From positions 992,001 to 1,056,000 of the forward strand of contig NZ_CP015881.1 in NCBI RefSeq assembly GCF_000697965.2: DNA of 64,000 bases, read 5' to 3'. This document shows, piece after piece, positions 9,228 through 16,349 of this stretch. Below the pieces are notes generated by a model that worked only from the letters and a program-made list of their open reading frames with translations, was not told where the DNA came from and made no database searches. This DNA is from Ensifer adhaerens (GTDB lineage: Bacteria > Pseudomonadota > Alphaproteobacteria > Rhizobiales > Rhizobiaceae). Each line of letters opens with the position of its first letter. Position 1 is the first letter of the stretch. Made by a program: the position numbers and the translations under genes.

Positions 9228-10525
9228 GCGAAAAACTCCGCGTACTGGTGGTCTCCCATGGCCACCCGACCCATTCGCTTGGCGGGGCCGAAATTGCTTC
9301 GCATGGCCTTCACAAGGCGCTGAACGGCCTGTCGGGCGTGGAATCGATCTACCTTGCCCGTGTCGGCAGTCCGGTTCCGCGCCATGGCGCCTCCGCGCTG
9401 ATGAGCCTGCGTCTTGCCATGGACGAAGTGCTCTACCACGCCGAAGACTTCGACCATTTCTTCCTCTCCAACGGCGATACGGACGCGATCCGCCGCGACC
9501 TCTTGCGCTTCGTCGGCGACATCAAGCCTGATGTCGTTCACTTCCATCATATTCTCGGCTTCGGCCTGGAAGCGCTCTACGCCGTTCGCGATGCTCTGCC
9601 CAAGGCGCGCATCGTCGTGACGTTCCACGAATATCTGCCGATCTGCCACAATCACGGGCAAATGGTGAAACGCCCTTCGGGCCAGCTTTGCAACGGCGCC
9701 TCACCGATCAGTTGTCACACGTGCTTCCCTGAAATCCCGGTGTCGCGGTTCGTTCGCCGCGAACAGTTCGTGCGCGGCATGCTCAATCTCGCCGATGCCT
9801 TCATCGCGCCGAGTGCCTTTCTCGCCAACCGCTATGTCGAATGGGGTCTTGAAGCCGCGAAGATCTTCGTCATCGAGAACGGCATCGTCATGGGCGACAA
9901 GGCGCCGGCCCGCGAATTGCCGTCGCCGACGGCCCGGCGCAACCGTTTTGCCTATTTCGGGCAGATGACACCGTTCAAGGGCGTTCATGTGTTGATCGAC
10001 GCGGTATCGCGCGTGCCCGACGACATCTGGGGCGACGATTCCTCACTGATGATCTTCGGCGGGAACCTCGAGCGTCAGCCGAAGGACTATCAGGAGAAGG
10101 TGGCGAAACTGATCGAGGACGCCGGTCGTCGCGTCCGCTTCTATGGCGCCTACCAGAACCAGGACATGCCGCGGCTGATGCGCTCGGTCGACTGGGTGGT
10201 GATGCCGTCGGTCTGGTGGGAAAATTCCCCTGTCGTTATCCAGGAAGCGCTGCATCATGGTCGGCCGATCCTCTGCTCCGACATCGGCGGCATGGCCGAA
10301 AAGGTTCGCGACCGCCTGGATGGTTATCACTTCCGCACCGGCAGCGCCCAGGATCTGGCCGACCGCCTGATCGACGTCCTCGGCGCGCCGCGGGCATGGG
10401 ACAATCTGCGTGCGACACTTCGGCGACCGACGAGCCATGTCGATTGCGCGCGGGAACATGTGGCGCTCTATCGGAAAATGCTCAAGGGCGAGCAACCGGC
10501 CCTGCCGAGCGCGGCAGTGGCCTGA
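9224..10525 (+). CDS. Family 4 glycosyltransferase, paralogue of 4996-6258
   Basis: 433 residues, GT-B fold. It has the same features as the earlier paralogue: LRVLVVSHGHPTHSLGGAE at the N-terminus, a Cys/His cluster around NGASPISCHTCF, FAYFGQMTPFKGVHVLIDA, and WWENSPVVIQEALHHGRP with the EX7E residues. It is the last gene of the cluster, overlaps the preceding stop (ATGA), and is followed within 25 bases by the convergent thiD. Confidence 0.9.
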   Translation: MSEKLRVLVVSHGHPTHSLGGAEIASHGLHKALNGLSGVESIYLARVGSPVPRHGASALMSLRLAMDEVLYHAEDFDHFFLSNGDTDAIRRDLLRFVGDIKPDVVHFHHILGFGLEALYAVRDALPKARIVVTFHEYLPICHNHGQMVKRPSGQLCNGASPISCHTCFPEIPVSRFVRREQFVRGMLNLADAFIAPSAFLANRYVEWGLEAAKIFVIENGIVMGDKAPARELPSPTARRNRFAYFGQMTPFKGVHVLIDAVSRVPDDIWGDDSSLMIFGGNLERQPKDYQEKVAKLIEDAGRRVRFYGAYQNQDMPRLMRSVDWVVMPSVWWENSPVVIQEALHHGRPILCSDIGGMAEKVRDRLDGYHFRTGSAQDLADRLIDVLGAPRAWDNLRATLRRPTSHVDCAREHVALYRKMLKGEQPALPSAAVA

Positions 10526-10548
10526 GGTAAGCCCGAAGCCCACACTGC

Positions 10549-11424
10549 TCAGCCAGATCGCGAAGCACGGCCAAGAGCGCCCTGGGCTTCGGCTACGTTC
10601 GATGCCGCGGCGCCCGACCCTTTGTCGTCGCCCCACCAATGATGAAAATGATGCACCGGCCCCCGCCCCTGTCCGATGGTCAGACGATCGGCAGCGACCA
10701 ACGCGTCATGCAAGTAGGCCTTGGCAGCGACGACCGCATCCTCGATCGGCCTGCCCTTGGCAAGACCCGCAGCGATTGCGGCCGAGAGAGTGCACCCGGT
10801 GCCATGATCATTGCTGGTTTCGATCCGTGGTCGCGACAGGTTGAGGACACCCTCCCCGCTATAGAAAATATCGATAGCATCCCTGCCCTTGGCATGTCCG
10901 CCCTTCATCAGCACCGACCGCGCGCCGAGTTTCAGAAGCATCTCGGCCTGGCGCGCGATCTCGGTTTCGGTTTCGGCGATCCCGCGTCCGGTCAACAGCG
11001 CCGCCTCGGGCAGGTTCGGCGTCAGAATGAGCGCGAGCGGCAACAACTCCTCCTTGAGCGTCGCGATCGCGTCCGGTTGCATCAAGTGATCGCCCGAGGT
11101 CGCCACCATCACCGGGTCTATGACAGCCAGCCGGTCGTAGCGCTTCAGACCAGCCGCGATCACCGCGATCGTCTCGCGCCGCGACACCATTCCGATCTTC
11201 ACCGCACCGATGGCGAGATCGGAAAACACAGCGTCGATCTGAGCCGTAACGACAGTCGGGGAGATATCTTCCACCGCAGAAACCCCGCGGGTATTCTGCG
11301 CGGTGACCGCGGTGATCACGCTTGCGCCATAAACGCCGAGCGCCGAAAACGTCTTCAGGTCCGCCTGAATACCAGCCCCGCCGCCGCAATCCGAACCTGC
11401 GATGGTAACGGCGATCGCAGTCAT
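10549..11424 (-). CDS. thiD: Hydroxymethylpyrimidine/phosphomethylpyrimidine kinase ThiD
   Basis: 291 residues with the ribokinase-type N-terminus TAIAVTIAGSDCGGGAGIQA that binds the pyrimidine and the C-terminal anion-hole/ATP region TSNDHGTGCTLSAAIAAGL, which carries the catalytic Cys/Asp area. The enzyme phosphorylates 4-amino-5-hydroxymethyl-2-methylpyrimidine twice to give the pyrimidine diphosphate used for thiamine monophosphate synthesis. The gene stands alone with a TPP riboswitch in its 5' leader and AGGTGG before the start, so expression is expected to fall when thiamine pyrophosphate is plentiful. Confidence 0.97.
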   Translation of the reverse strand: MTAIAVTIAGSDCGGGAGIQADLKTFSALGVYGASVITAVTAQNTRGVSAVEDISPTVVTAQIDAVFSDLAIGAVKIGMVSRRETIAVIAAGLKRYDRLAVIDPVMVATSGDHLMQPDAIATLKEELLPLALILTPNLPEAALLTGRGIAETETEIARQAEMLLKLGARSVLMKGGHAKGRDAIDIFYSGEGVLNLSRPRIETSNDHGTGCTLSAAIAAGLAKGRPIEDAVVAAKAYLHDALVAADRLTIGQGRGPVHHFHHWWGDDKGSGAAASNVAEAQGALGRASRSG

Positions 11425-11544
11425 CTGGCCACCTGTATGAGGCTTGAGCCTTCTATAACTGATTCAAAAACAGACAGCAGCAACGCGATCTCCCGCAAAC
11501 GGACGGAGACCGGACCAAGGGGCGCGAAAACGGTTGGTGAGCAG

Positions 11545-11650
11545 AAGGGCCCTCGCCGTTCCTACGCCGGTATGATCCGGATCAGGTTCAAGGGTCTGGC
11601 TCACCGCCATCTCAGCACCGTGACAGTGCGCCCCTCGGCAGGAAGAATGC
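11545..11650 (-). promoter_or_regulatory. TPP riboswitch (THI element) upstream of thiD
   Basis: Read on the minus strand this contains the hallmark blocks of the TPP aptamer in order: a GGGGCG-containing 5' strand, the invariant CTGAGATGG, GACCCTTGAACCTGATC, and the 3' block ACCGGCGTAGGAA. The order and spacing match the family. It ends about 120 bases before the thiD start. No U-rich terminator follows at once, so control is more likely at translation initiation, as is common in proteobacteria. Confidence 0.96.
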
Positions 11651-11661
11651 TAGGGGCGGAT

Positions 11662-12222
11662 GACTCGGGTTGTCAAGGGCCGGAGTTTGGAGCTCGAATG
11701 CGTGGTTCGATGGAATTGGCCAGAAATCCAAGCTTTCACAAGCACAAAAAAGGCCCCTATTGCCGCTATAGCGCAAGGGGCCTTTTGTCTGAGCGTTCGA
11801 CTTCACAGACACGCCGACATTACTTTTTTCATCCGACAAGGCAAGCGGTAAGCACACACATGTATGTCAGAAACCTGAGAACCCGGTGTCGGATTTCGGC
11901 TGGATACACCGTCCTGGAGGGCGCTTTGGATCTACCAGTTTTCAGAGAATGCATTTGACGGTTCAAACAGGGCTGCACACCGGTAGTGGCAGGCAAGGGT
12001 GAGAAAGATAATTCCCCCCGCAGTACCGCGGTACGACAGGGTGTTGATTTTCCATTATTCTGACGACGATCGGAGAATTTCTTGTTATCGCAAGCGCCAG
12101 TCGCCTAGAAAGCGGCCGACCGCTTCTTCACAATTTGCCACGGCTTGAAAGGAAGGATATGCATCGGCGGGAAGTGCGCCTACAGGGCGCCTTGGTCGTC
12201 AAAAAAGGTTGGATGAGAAGTT
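11662..12222. other. Intergenic stretch between thiD leader and acyltransferase
   Basis: No convincing coding frame, tRNA or rRNA was found. It holds one strong hairpin (separate entry) and the AT-richer leader of the acyltransferase gene. The thiD promoter should lie near its left edge, on the minus strand, but no clear -35/-10 pair was recognised. Confidence 0.5.
11748..11786. terminator. Bidirectional rho-independent terminator
   Basis: Eleven-base arms AAAAGGCCCCT and AGGGGCCTTTT flank a 17-base loop. T-runs occur on both sides, the better one reading leftward on the minus strand. No annotated gene ends here on either strand, so it may end a short untranslated transcript from either side. 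Confidence 0.75.
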
Positions 12223-12957
12223 TTGTCGCAGACAGTAGTGGAAAACGAAAAGCAGATTCTAAAGTTCGGAGCCGCAATTTCGTCTCTGAGGGGCATCGCC
12301 GCACCGCTCGAATTCGAAGCCCCGGTCAACGTGATGTCGCCCATCACCGAGGCAACCATGATCGGAGCGTATTCCTACATCGGACCGGGCGGCGAACTCT
12401 GTGGTGCGCGTATCGGCCGCTTCTGCTCGATCGCCGCCCGTGTGGTCATCGGGCCCTTCGAACATCCGACGGATTGGATTAGCACGCACCCCTTTCAGTT
12501 TGGCAGGTCAAGAAAATTCAAGTTCTGGTCTGAAGCCACCGAATTTCGTTTCAATCAGTTGGAGTTAAAACCCGCACCACATATCGGCAACGACGTCTGG
12601 ATTGGGGATGGCGCGCGGATCATGCGCGGGGTGACGATCGGCAATGGAGCGATCGTTGCTGCAGGCGCGGTTGTGACCAGGGATGTCCCATCCTTTGCGA
12701 TCGTGGGGGGCGTACCGGCTAAAATCATTCGGTATAGGTTTGATCAGGACACCATCGCGCGTCTGGAGAAAGCGCAATGGTGGAACTTCAAGATTTGGGC
12801 TGCGCGCCCAGATTTTCGGGACATAGCTTCGATACTCAAAACCATCGAAGAAAACGACGCGCCACCATTCGACCCGCACCAGCGGAAATTGTCGATCGAG
12901 GACGGTAAATACGTCGTTTCCGACCCGATCGGCCGAACTCGCAACAAAGCGGCCTGA
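12223..12957 (+). CDS. Left-handed beta-helix (hexapeptide repeat) acyltransferase, CatB/Vat-like
   Basis: The best start is a TTG at 12223 preceded by GATGAGAAG; the product is then 244 residues. Hexapeptide repeats run from about residue 40 ([20 protein letters not shown]) and resume at [20 protein letters not shown]. They are followed by the xenobiotic/sugar acetyltransferase ending [20 protein letters not shown], with the predicted catalytic His in [12 protein letters not shown]. Such trimeric enzymes transfer acetyl groups from acetyl-CoA to sugars or small molecules. Given the surrounding polysaccharide genes, O-acetylation of a surface glycan is the most likely role. Confidence 0.85.
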   Translation: MSQTVVENEKQILKFGAAISSLRGIAAPLEFEAPVNVMSPITEATMIGAYSYIGPGGELCGARIGRFCSIAARVVIGPFEHPTDWISTHPFQFGRSRKFKFWSEATEFRFNQLELKPAPHIGNDVWIGDGARIMRGVTIGNGAIVAAGAVVTRDVPSFAIVGGVPAKIIRYRFDQDTIARLEKAQWWNFKIWAARPDFRDIASILKTIEENDAPPFDPHQRKLSIEDGKYVVSDPIGRTRNKAA

Positions 12958-12960
12958 TCG

Positions 12961-14304
12961 TTATCCGACGACGATATTGCTCTGTGTCCACGGTATGCCC
13001 TTGGGCTTGGTTGTGAGATTATCCCGGTAAAGCGTCACAACTGCACTGTTCAGCCCGCCAAGTATACAAGCGGCCGGTGTTTCGCGCCGGAACTTGAAAT
13101 TGCAGGCTCCAAGTTTGATCGAGACCTCCGCGAAAGCCCCCCCGCTCTCCTCGACTTTGATCGGGAAGTACTGGTTCCCTTCGATATTCGTCCGGTCAAA
13201 CGCAATTCCTAGGAAGGCAATGTTCTGCGCTTTGCCGTGTCCAAGGATGTGAACGCCGTTTCTGTTGCATGGGCCGATCGTGCCACCTATGAACGACAGC
13301 TCATTGACGCCGATAGGGCCTGACCGGATAACAATTGGGTTTCGGACTAACCTTGCAACATCGGCCCCCTTGAAACCGCCGTTCCCTAAGTTCGTGAATG
13401 CGCAGTTCGAGGACCCGTCGTGCAGGTCAACGATCCCCCCGCCGTGCGTTGCCCCCATCCGGCTCAAAATGTTCGCGAATTGACCATCTCGCGCAACACC
13501 GACGAATGCGCCCCCGCCGCCGATTCCGATATCGCCATGGATATTCGTCATCTGAATGCCCCCGCAATTCAGAGAGTTCCGGCCAACGTTGCGGACGCCG
13601 GCAGCAACGCCATGAAAGCGAAGGTTGTCGAACTGGTACGCGCGCATGGCGGTCTCTTGCGTATCGTTGCTCGAGCCGTTTGGCGTCCATGAAACCGGGA
13701 AATCTAGATCGCCAACGGCGATCTTGGTGTTTGCGAAGGTACAGCCGTCCAGCTTTAGGCCCCGACCGTAGATATGGAAGATCTTTCCACCTCCCTCTGT
13801 CCCGACCCTGCTGATCACTGCGTCGATGTCAGCAGCCGCCCCAGCCGGTCGCTCAAAATGAAAGAGTGTTGTGACAGCGTTCCCCGCATCACACTCGACG
13901 AAAAATCCGGAAGCCTCGAAGTTTGCGGCCGATACATTGAACAGCCGCGGCATCGAGTTCTCCGACACCCTGATCTTGCTACTCGCCCGATTGCCAACCC
14001 GGGACGCCATGACAGACGATACATTGGCGCCTGGGTAATTTACATTGATCGTGTCGCTGATGCGGAGTAGCGCTCCCGTGACGTCAATCATCTCGCCACT
14101 ATCGAGTGCCGACTGCAACGCTGCCGTATCATCCCCCCCGGAGCCAACCTTACTCCGCCCACTTCCGAAAGCCTCGACATGCCAAAGTCGGCGCTCCGGG
14201 TTGCCGGCGTCCTCGCGGAAAGCTGAGGAAGCCAATGCCCCCTTGCAACCCATCGCCACCAACCCCGCCCCTGCGAAACTCAAAAATGATCGTCTGTTCT
14301 GCAT
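12961..14304 (-). CDS. Exported right-handed beta-helix protein with Tat-type signal
   Basis: The start at 14304 is chosen because it puts a twin-arginine signal at the very N-terminus (MQNRRSFLSFAGAGLVAMG, matching RRxFL followed by a hydrophobic stretch). A longer form starting at 14367 would bury the signal. The remaining ~420 residues are Gly/Asn-rich with short beta-repeats (LKLDGCTFANTKIAVGDL, IQMTNIHGDIGIGGGGAF) typical of pectate-lyase-type parallel beta-helices and phage tailspikes. No catalytic motif could be named. It could be a polysaccharide lyase or a phage-derived depolymerase acting on the cell's own or a neighbour's glycan. Confidence 0.65.
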   Translation of the reverse strand: MQNRRSFLSFAGAGLVAMGCKGALASSAFREDAGNPERRLWHVEAFGSGRSKVGSGGDDTAALQSALDSGEMIDVTGALLRISDTINVNYPGANVSSVMASRVGNRASSKIRVSENSMPRLFNVSAANFEASGFFVECDAGNAVTTLFHFERPAGAAADIDAVISRVGTEGGGKIFHIYGRGLKLDGCTFANTKIAVGDLDFPVSWTPNGSSNDTQETAMRAYQFDNLRFHGVAAGVRNVGRNSLNCGGIQMTNIHGDIGIGGGGAFVGVARDGQFANILSRMGATHGGGIVDLHDGSSNCAFTNLGNGGFKGADVARLVRNPIVIRSGPIGVNELSFIGGTIGPCNRNGVHILGHGKAQNIAFLGIAFDRTNIEGNQYFPIKVEESGGAFAEVSIKLGACNFKFRRETPAACILGGLNSAVVTLYRDNLTTKPKGIPWTQSNIVVG

Positions 14305-14446
14305 GTATCGCCCGAGTTCGTTCGTTAGTGGCGCTGCCCTTCGACGGCCTTGTACCTCTATTGCCATTGCGGCGTCTACAAGAGGGCCAAACTAGCCGTA
14401 CCCACGCTTTGATGGTACGGACCAAAAACCCAAAGAAGAGGCATCC

Positions 14447-14551
14447 ATGGACGATAAGCCGAAACGCAATTTGGACCTGATTTTGATTGTCACCGTGACC
14501 AGTGGCGTATTGTTGACGATTGCTGGCGCGCTGCTGCTCGCAACCCCTTAA
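14447..14551 (+). CDS. Possible 34-residue single-span membrane protein
   Basis: AGAAGAGG lies seven bases before an ATG that opens a 34-codon frame. The product has a charged N-terminus (MDDKPKRNLD) and one hydrophobic segment (LILIVTVTSGVLLTIAGALL), a layout shared by many real small membrane proteins. It sits between the divergent beta-helix gene and the HNH remnant. No homologue was recognised; expression is unproven. Confidence 0.4.
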   Translation: MDDKPKRNLDLILIVTVTSGVLLTIAGALLLATP

Positions 14552-14564
14552 TCCGGAGGAAGCT

Positions 14565-15086
14565 ATGTTAGTTTGCTGTATTCGAGATTGTGGAAAGCCT
14601 TAACACGCAAACGGCTATTGCGAAAACCATGCGCGCCGGCCGACAAACTACGAAGACCCACGAAAGAAAGCCCCCAGAGGCGAACCGCTTCGATGGATTA
14701 TGAAGCATGTTGACTTCGATGGTCACGGTTGCCTCTCTTGGCCATTTGCAAAATCCCCGAACGAGCAGCCATCTCTGCAATACAACGGGGTCCATGCCGG
14801 CGCCGCACGCGTAATGTGCATCATGGCCCACGGAGGGCCTACAGGCGACTCGACCTACGCAATTGTTGCGTGCCGCAATGAAGACGGCTGATGCGTCCAC
14901 CCCAAGCATGTTCGATGGGGAGCGCGTTCAGAGAAGCACTATGCAAACCTCACTGCAGACGATATTCGTGAGATCCGTCGCTTGGAAGGTGCAGCAACCA
15001 AGTCAGCCATCACCCGTCAGTTCAAAATATCCAGAGAAACCGTCCGCTGTATCCTAGCACGCGAAACGAGGGCGCGGGTGGAATAA
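14565..15086 (+). pseudogene. Decayed phage-type HNH endonuclease
   Basis: One reading frame runs for 174 codons with two internal stops, TAA at 14601 and TGA at 14889. It keeps the family layout in order: a GGAGG-preceded start with CCIRDCGKP then NGYCENHARRP (zinc-finger-like Cys/His), GHGCLSWPFAKSPN, a degenerate His region (ARVMCIMAHGGPTG), CVHPKHVRWGARSEKH, and the C-terminal helix-turn-helix-like LTADDIREIRRL...ISRETVRCIL. The conserved AHxCG block is altered and part of the region after SEKH is missing. It is a relic of prophage DNA. Confidence 0.8.
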
Positions 15087-15119
15087 GGTAGGGAACCGGG
15101 CACCTTCCGCCTTGCCGCA

Positions 15120-15488
15120 TTATTCGAGGCTAGCCTTCAACCCGGCCAAGCAGAGTGCGGCCGCCGGTGTAACTGACACACATACAGGACCATCGTTGAC
15201 TTGGGCTCGGCCCTTGCCATTCACCCAGCAAGCGGCCCAACTCTCAACACTCACGAGCTGGTTCGCAAGCTCCAGCGCGGTCTCAAGCGATGTAGTGTAC
15301 TCCGGGACTACCGCGGGCTTTTCGTCGGGGTTGAGCCAAGTAACCTTCTTTCCAGGTGGTTTGCCAGCACCGGAATCGATTATCGCAACGTGTCGTCGCC
15401 ACCCAAATAATGTAGCGATGTATCCATCATACATACGTTCCGGAGTTATGGCCTCATCCAGGATTGTTATGACCTCCTCGACGTTCAT
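15120..15488 (-). CDS. Small phage-associated protein (ABA-sandwich-like), unknown function
   Basis: 122 residues. GGAG precedes the ATG at 15488. It has the pattern GWRRHVAIID, then YTTSLETALELA, WVNGKGRAQV and a C-terminal TPAAALCLAGLKA helix. The same pattern is found in the protein at 36448-36840 and in a remnant in front of kpsM. Proteins of this shape are common in prophage and accessory regions of rhizobia; function is unknown. Confidence 0.7.
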   Translation of the reverse strand: MNVEEVITILDEAITPERMYDGYIATLFGWRRHVAIIDSGAGKPPGKKVTWLNPDEKPAVVPEYTTSLETALELANQLVSVESWAACWVNGKGRAQVNDGPVCVSVTPAAALCLAGLKASLE

Positions 15489-15597
15489 CACCTAGCTCCC
15501 AATCATCTCAGTTACGTGGCAAAAGACACTGCCCTCACTGCGTTGCCTTAACGTCATCTTGGCGGTACGACAAGACAAGGCAAAAAAGGGGAGCCAC

Positions 15598-16323
15598 ATG
15601 GTTTCGGAAGATAAGCTTCACACTACGATCAAAGCGGTATGGAATAACGCGGAAGATGAGACCTATCGACAGGACCAATCTCACTACCGTGGCGTCGGCA
15701 GATGGGCGGATGACGAGGCTTGGCAGGATATCGGCCGATCCTCAATGCAGAAAATCAAGTTCCTGTGGCGCCTTCTCAATAGACCAAATGCGTCACTCGC
15801 AAATCAGGTGGTCCTGGAGTGGGGACCTGGCGGAGGCGCGAATGCATTCGGTCTTCGAGAAATTAGTTCCCGGTACTATGGAGTAGATATCTCCGAGAAA
15901 AACCTAGCCGAAGCCGGCCGGATGATGACGGCGGAGGGGAGACCTAACTATTTCAAACCTGTACTTCTCGCTGGGGTCCCGCAATCGATAGTCGGTGACG
16001 TGGAGCCGATCAATATCTTTCTTAGCACGGCAGTGTTTCAACACTTCCCATCCCGAGATTACGGAATCGAGGTCCTCAAGGCTCTCCGGTCAATGTGCGC
16101 CCCCAACGCCGGGGGCTTCATCCAGATCCGGTTCGATAACGGCAACCCTAAATATCGCGGTATTGCGTCTATCCAAGAATATGAGCGTGAACACATCACC
16201 GCAAACTCTTATCCCATCGAAGTTTTTTGGGACGCCCTTGACGCTGCCGGATTCCAGCCTCTCGCTGTGAATGGCCTCCGGACGAAAAACAACTATGCAA
16301 CCTTCTACATGGCGGCTAAATAG
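15598..16323 (+). CDS. Class I SAM-dependent methyltransferase
   Basis: The start at 15598 has AAGGGGAG seven bases upstream. The 241-residue product has a SAM motif VVLEWGPGGGANAFGLREI near residue 75, the acidic post-I residue in YYGVDISEKNLAEAG and motif II-like PINIFLSTAVFQHF. It is 26 bases before the GT42-GT8 fusion gene on the same strand, so the two are probably co-transcribed, and it may methylate the same glycan. GC content is a little lower than in the 1-10 kb cluster, consistent with acquisition. Confidence 0.8.
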   Translation: MVSEDKLHTTIKAVWNNAEDETYRQDQSHYRGVGRWADDEAWQDIGRSSMQKIKFLWRLLNRPNASLANQVVLEWGPGGGANAFGLREISSRYYGVDISEKNLAEAGRMMTAEGRPNYFKPVLLAGVPQSIVGDVEPINIFLSTAVFQHFPSRDYGIEVLKALRSMCAPNAGGFIQIRFDNGNPKYRGIASIQEYEREHITANSYPIEVFWDALDAAGFQPLAVNGLRTKNNYATFYMAAK

Positions 16324-16349
16324 GCCCCGTTTTCAACTGGAGATCTTAA

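Noticed and set aside
10639..11958. 439-codon plus-strand frame over thiD and its riboswitch
   Set aside because: It runs opposite thiD and through a structured riboswitch and terminator; no family features.
14304..14367. Longer start for the beta-helix protein
   Set aside because: It would place 21 residues before the twin-arginine signal, and no ribosome site precedes it.
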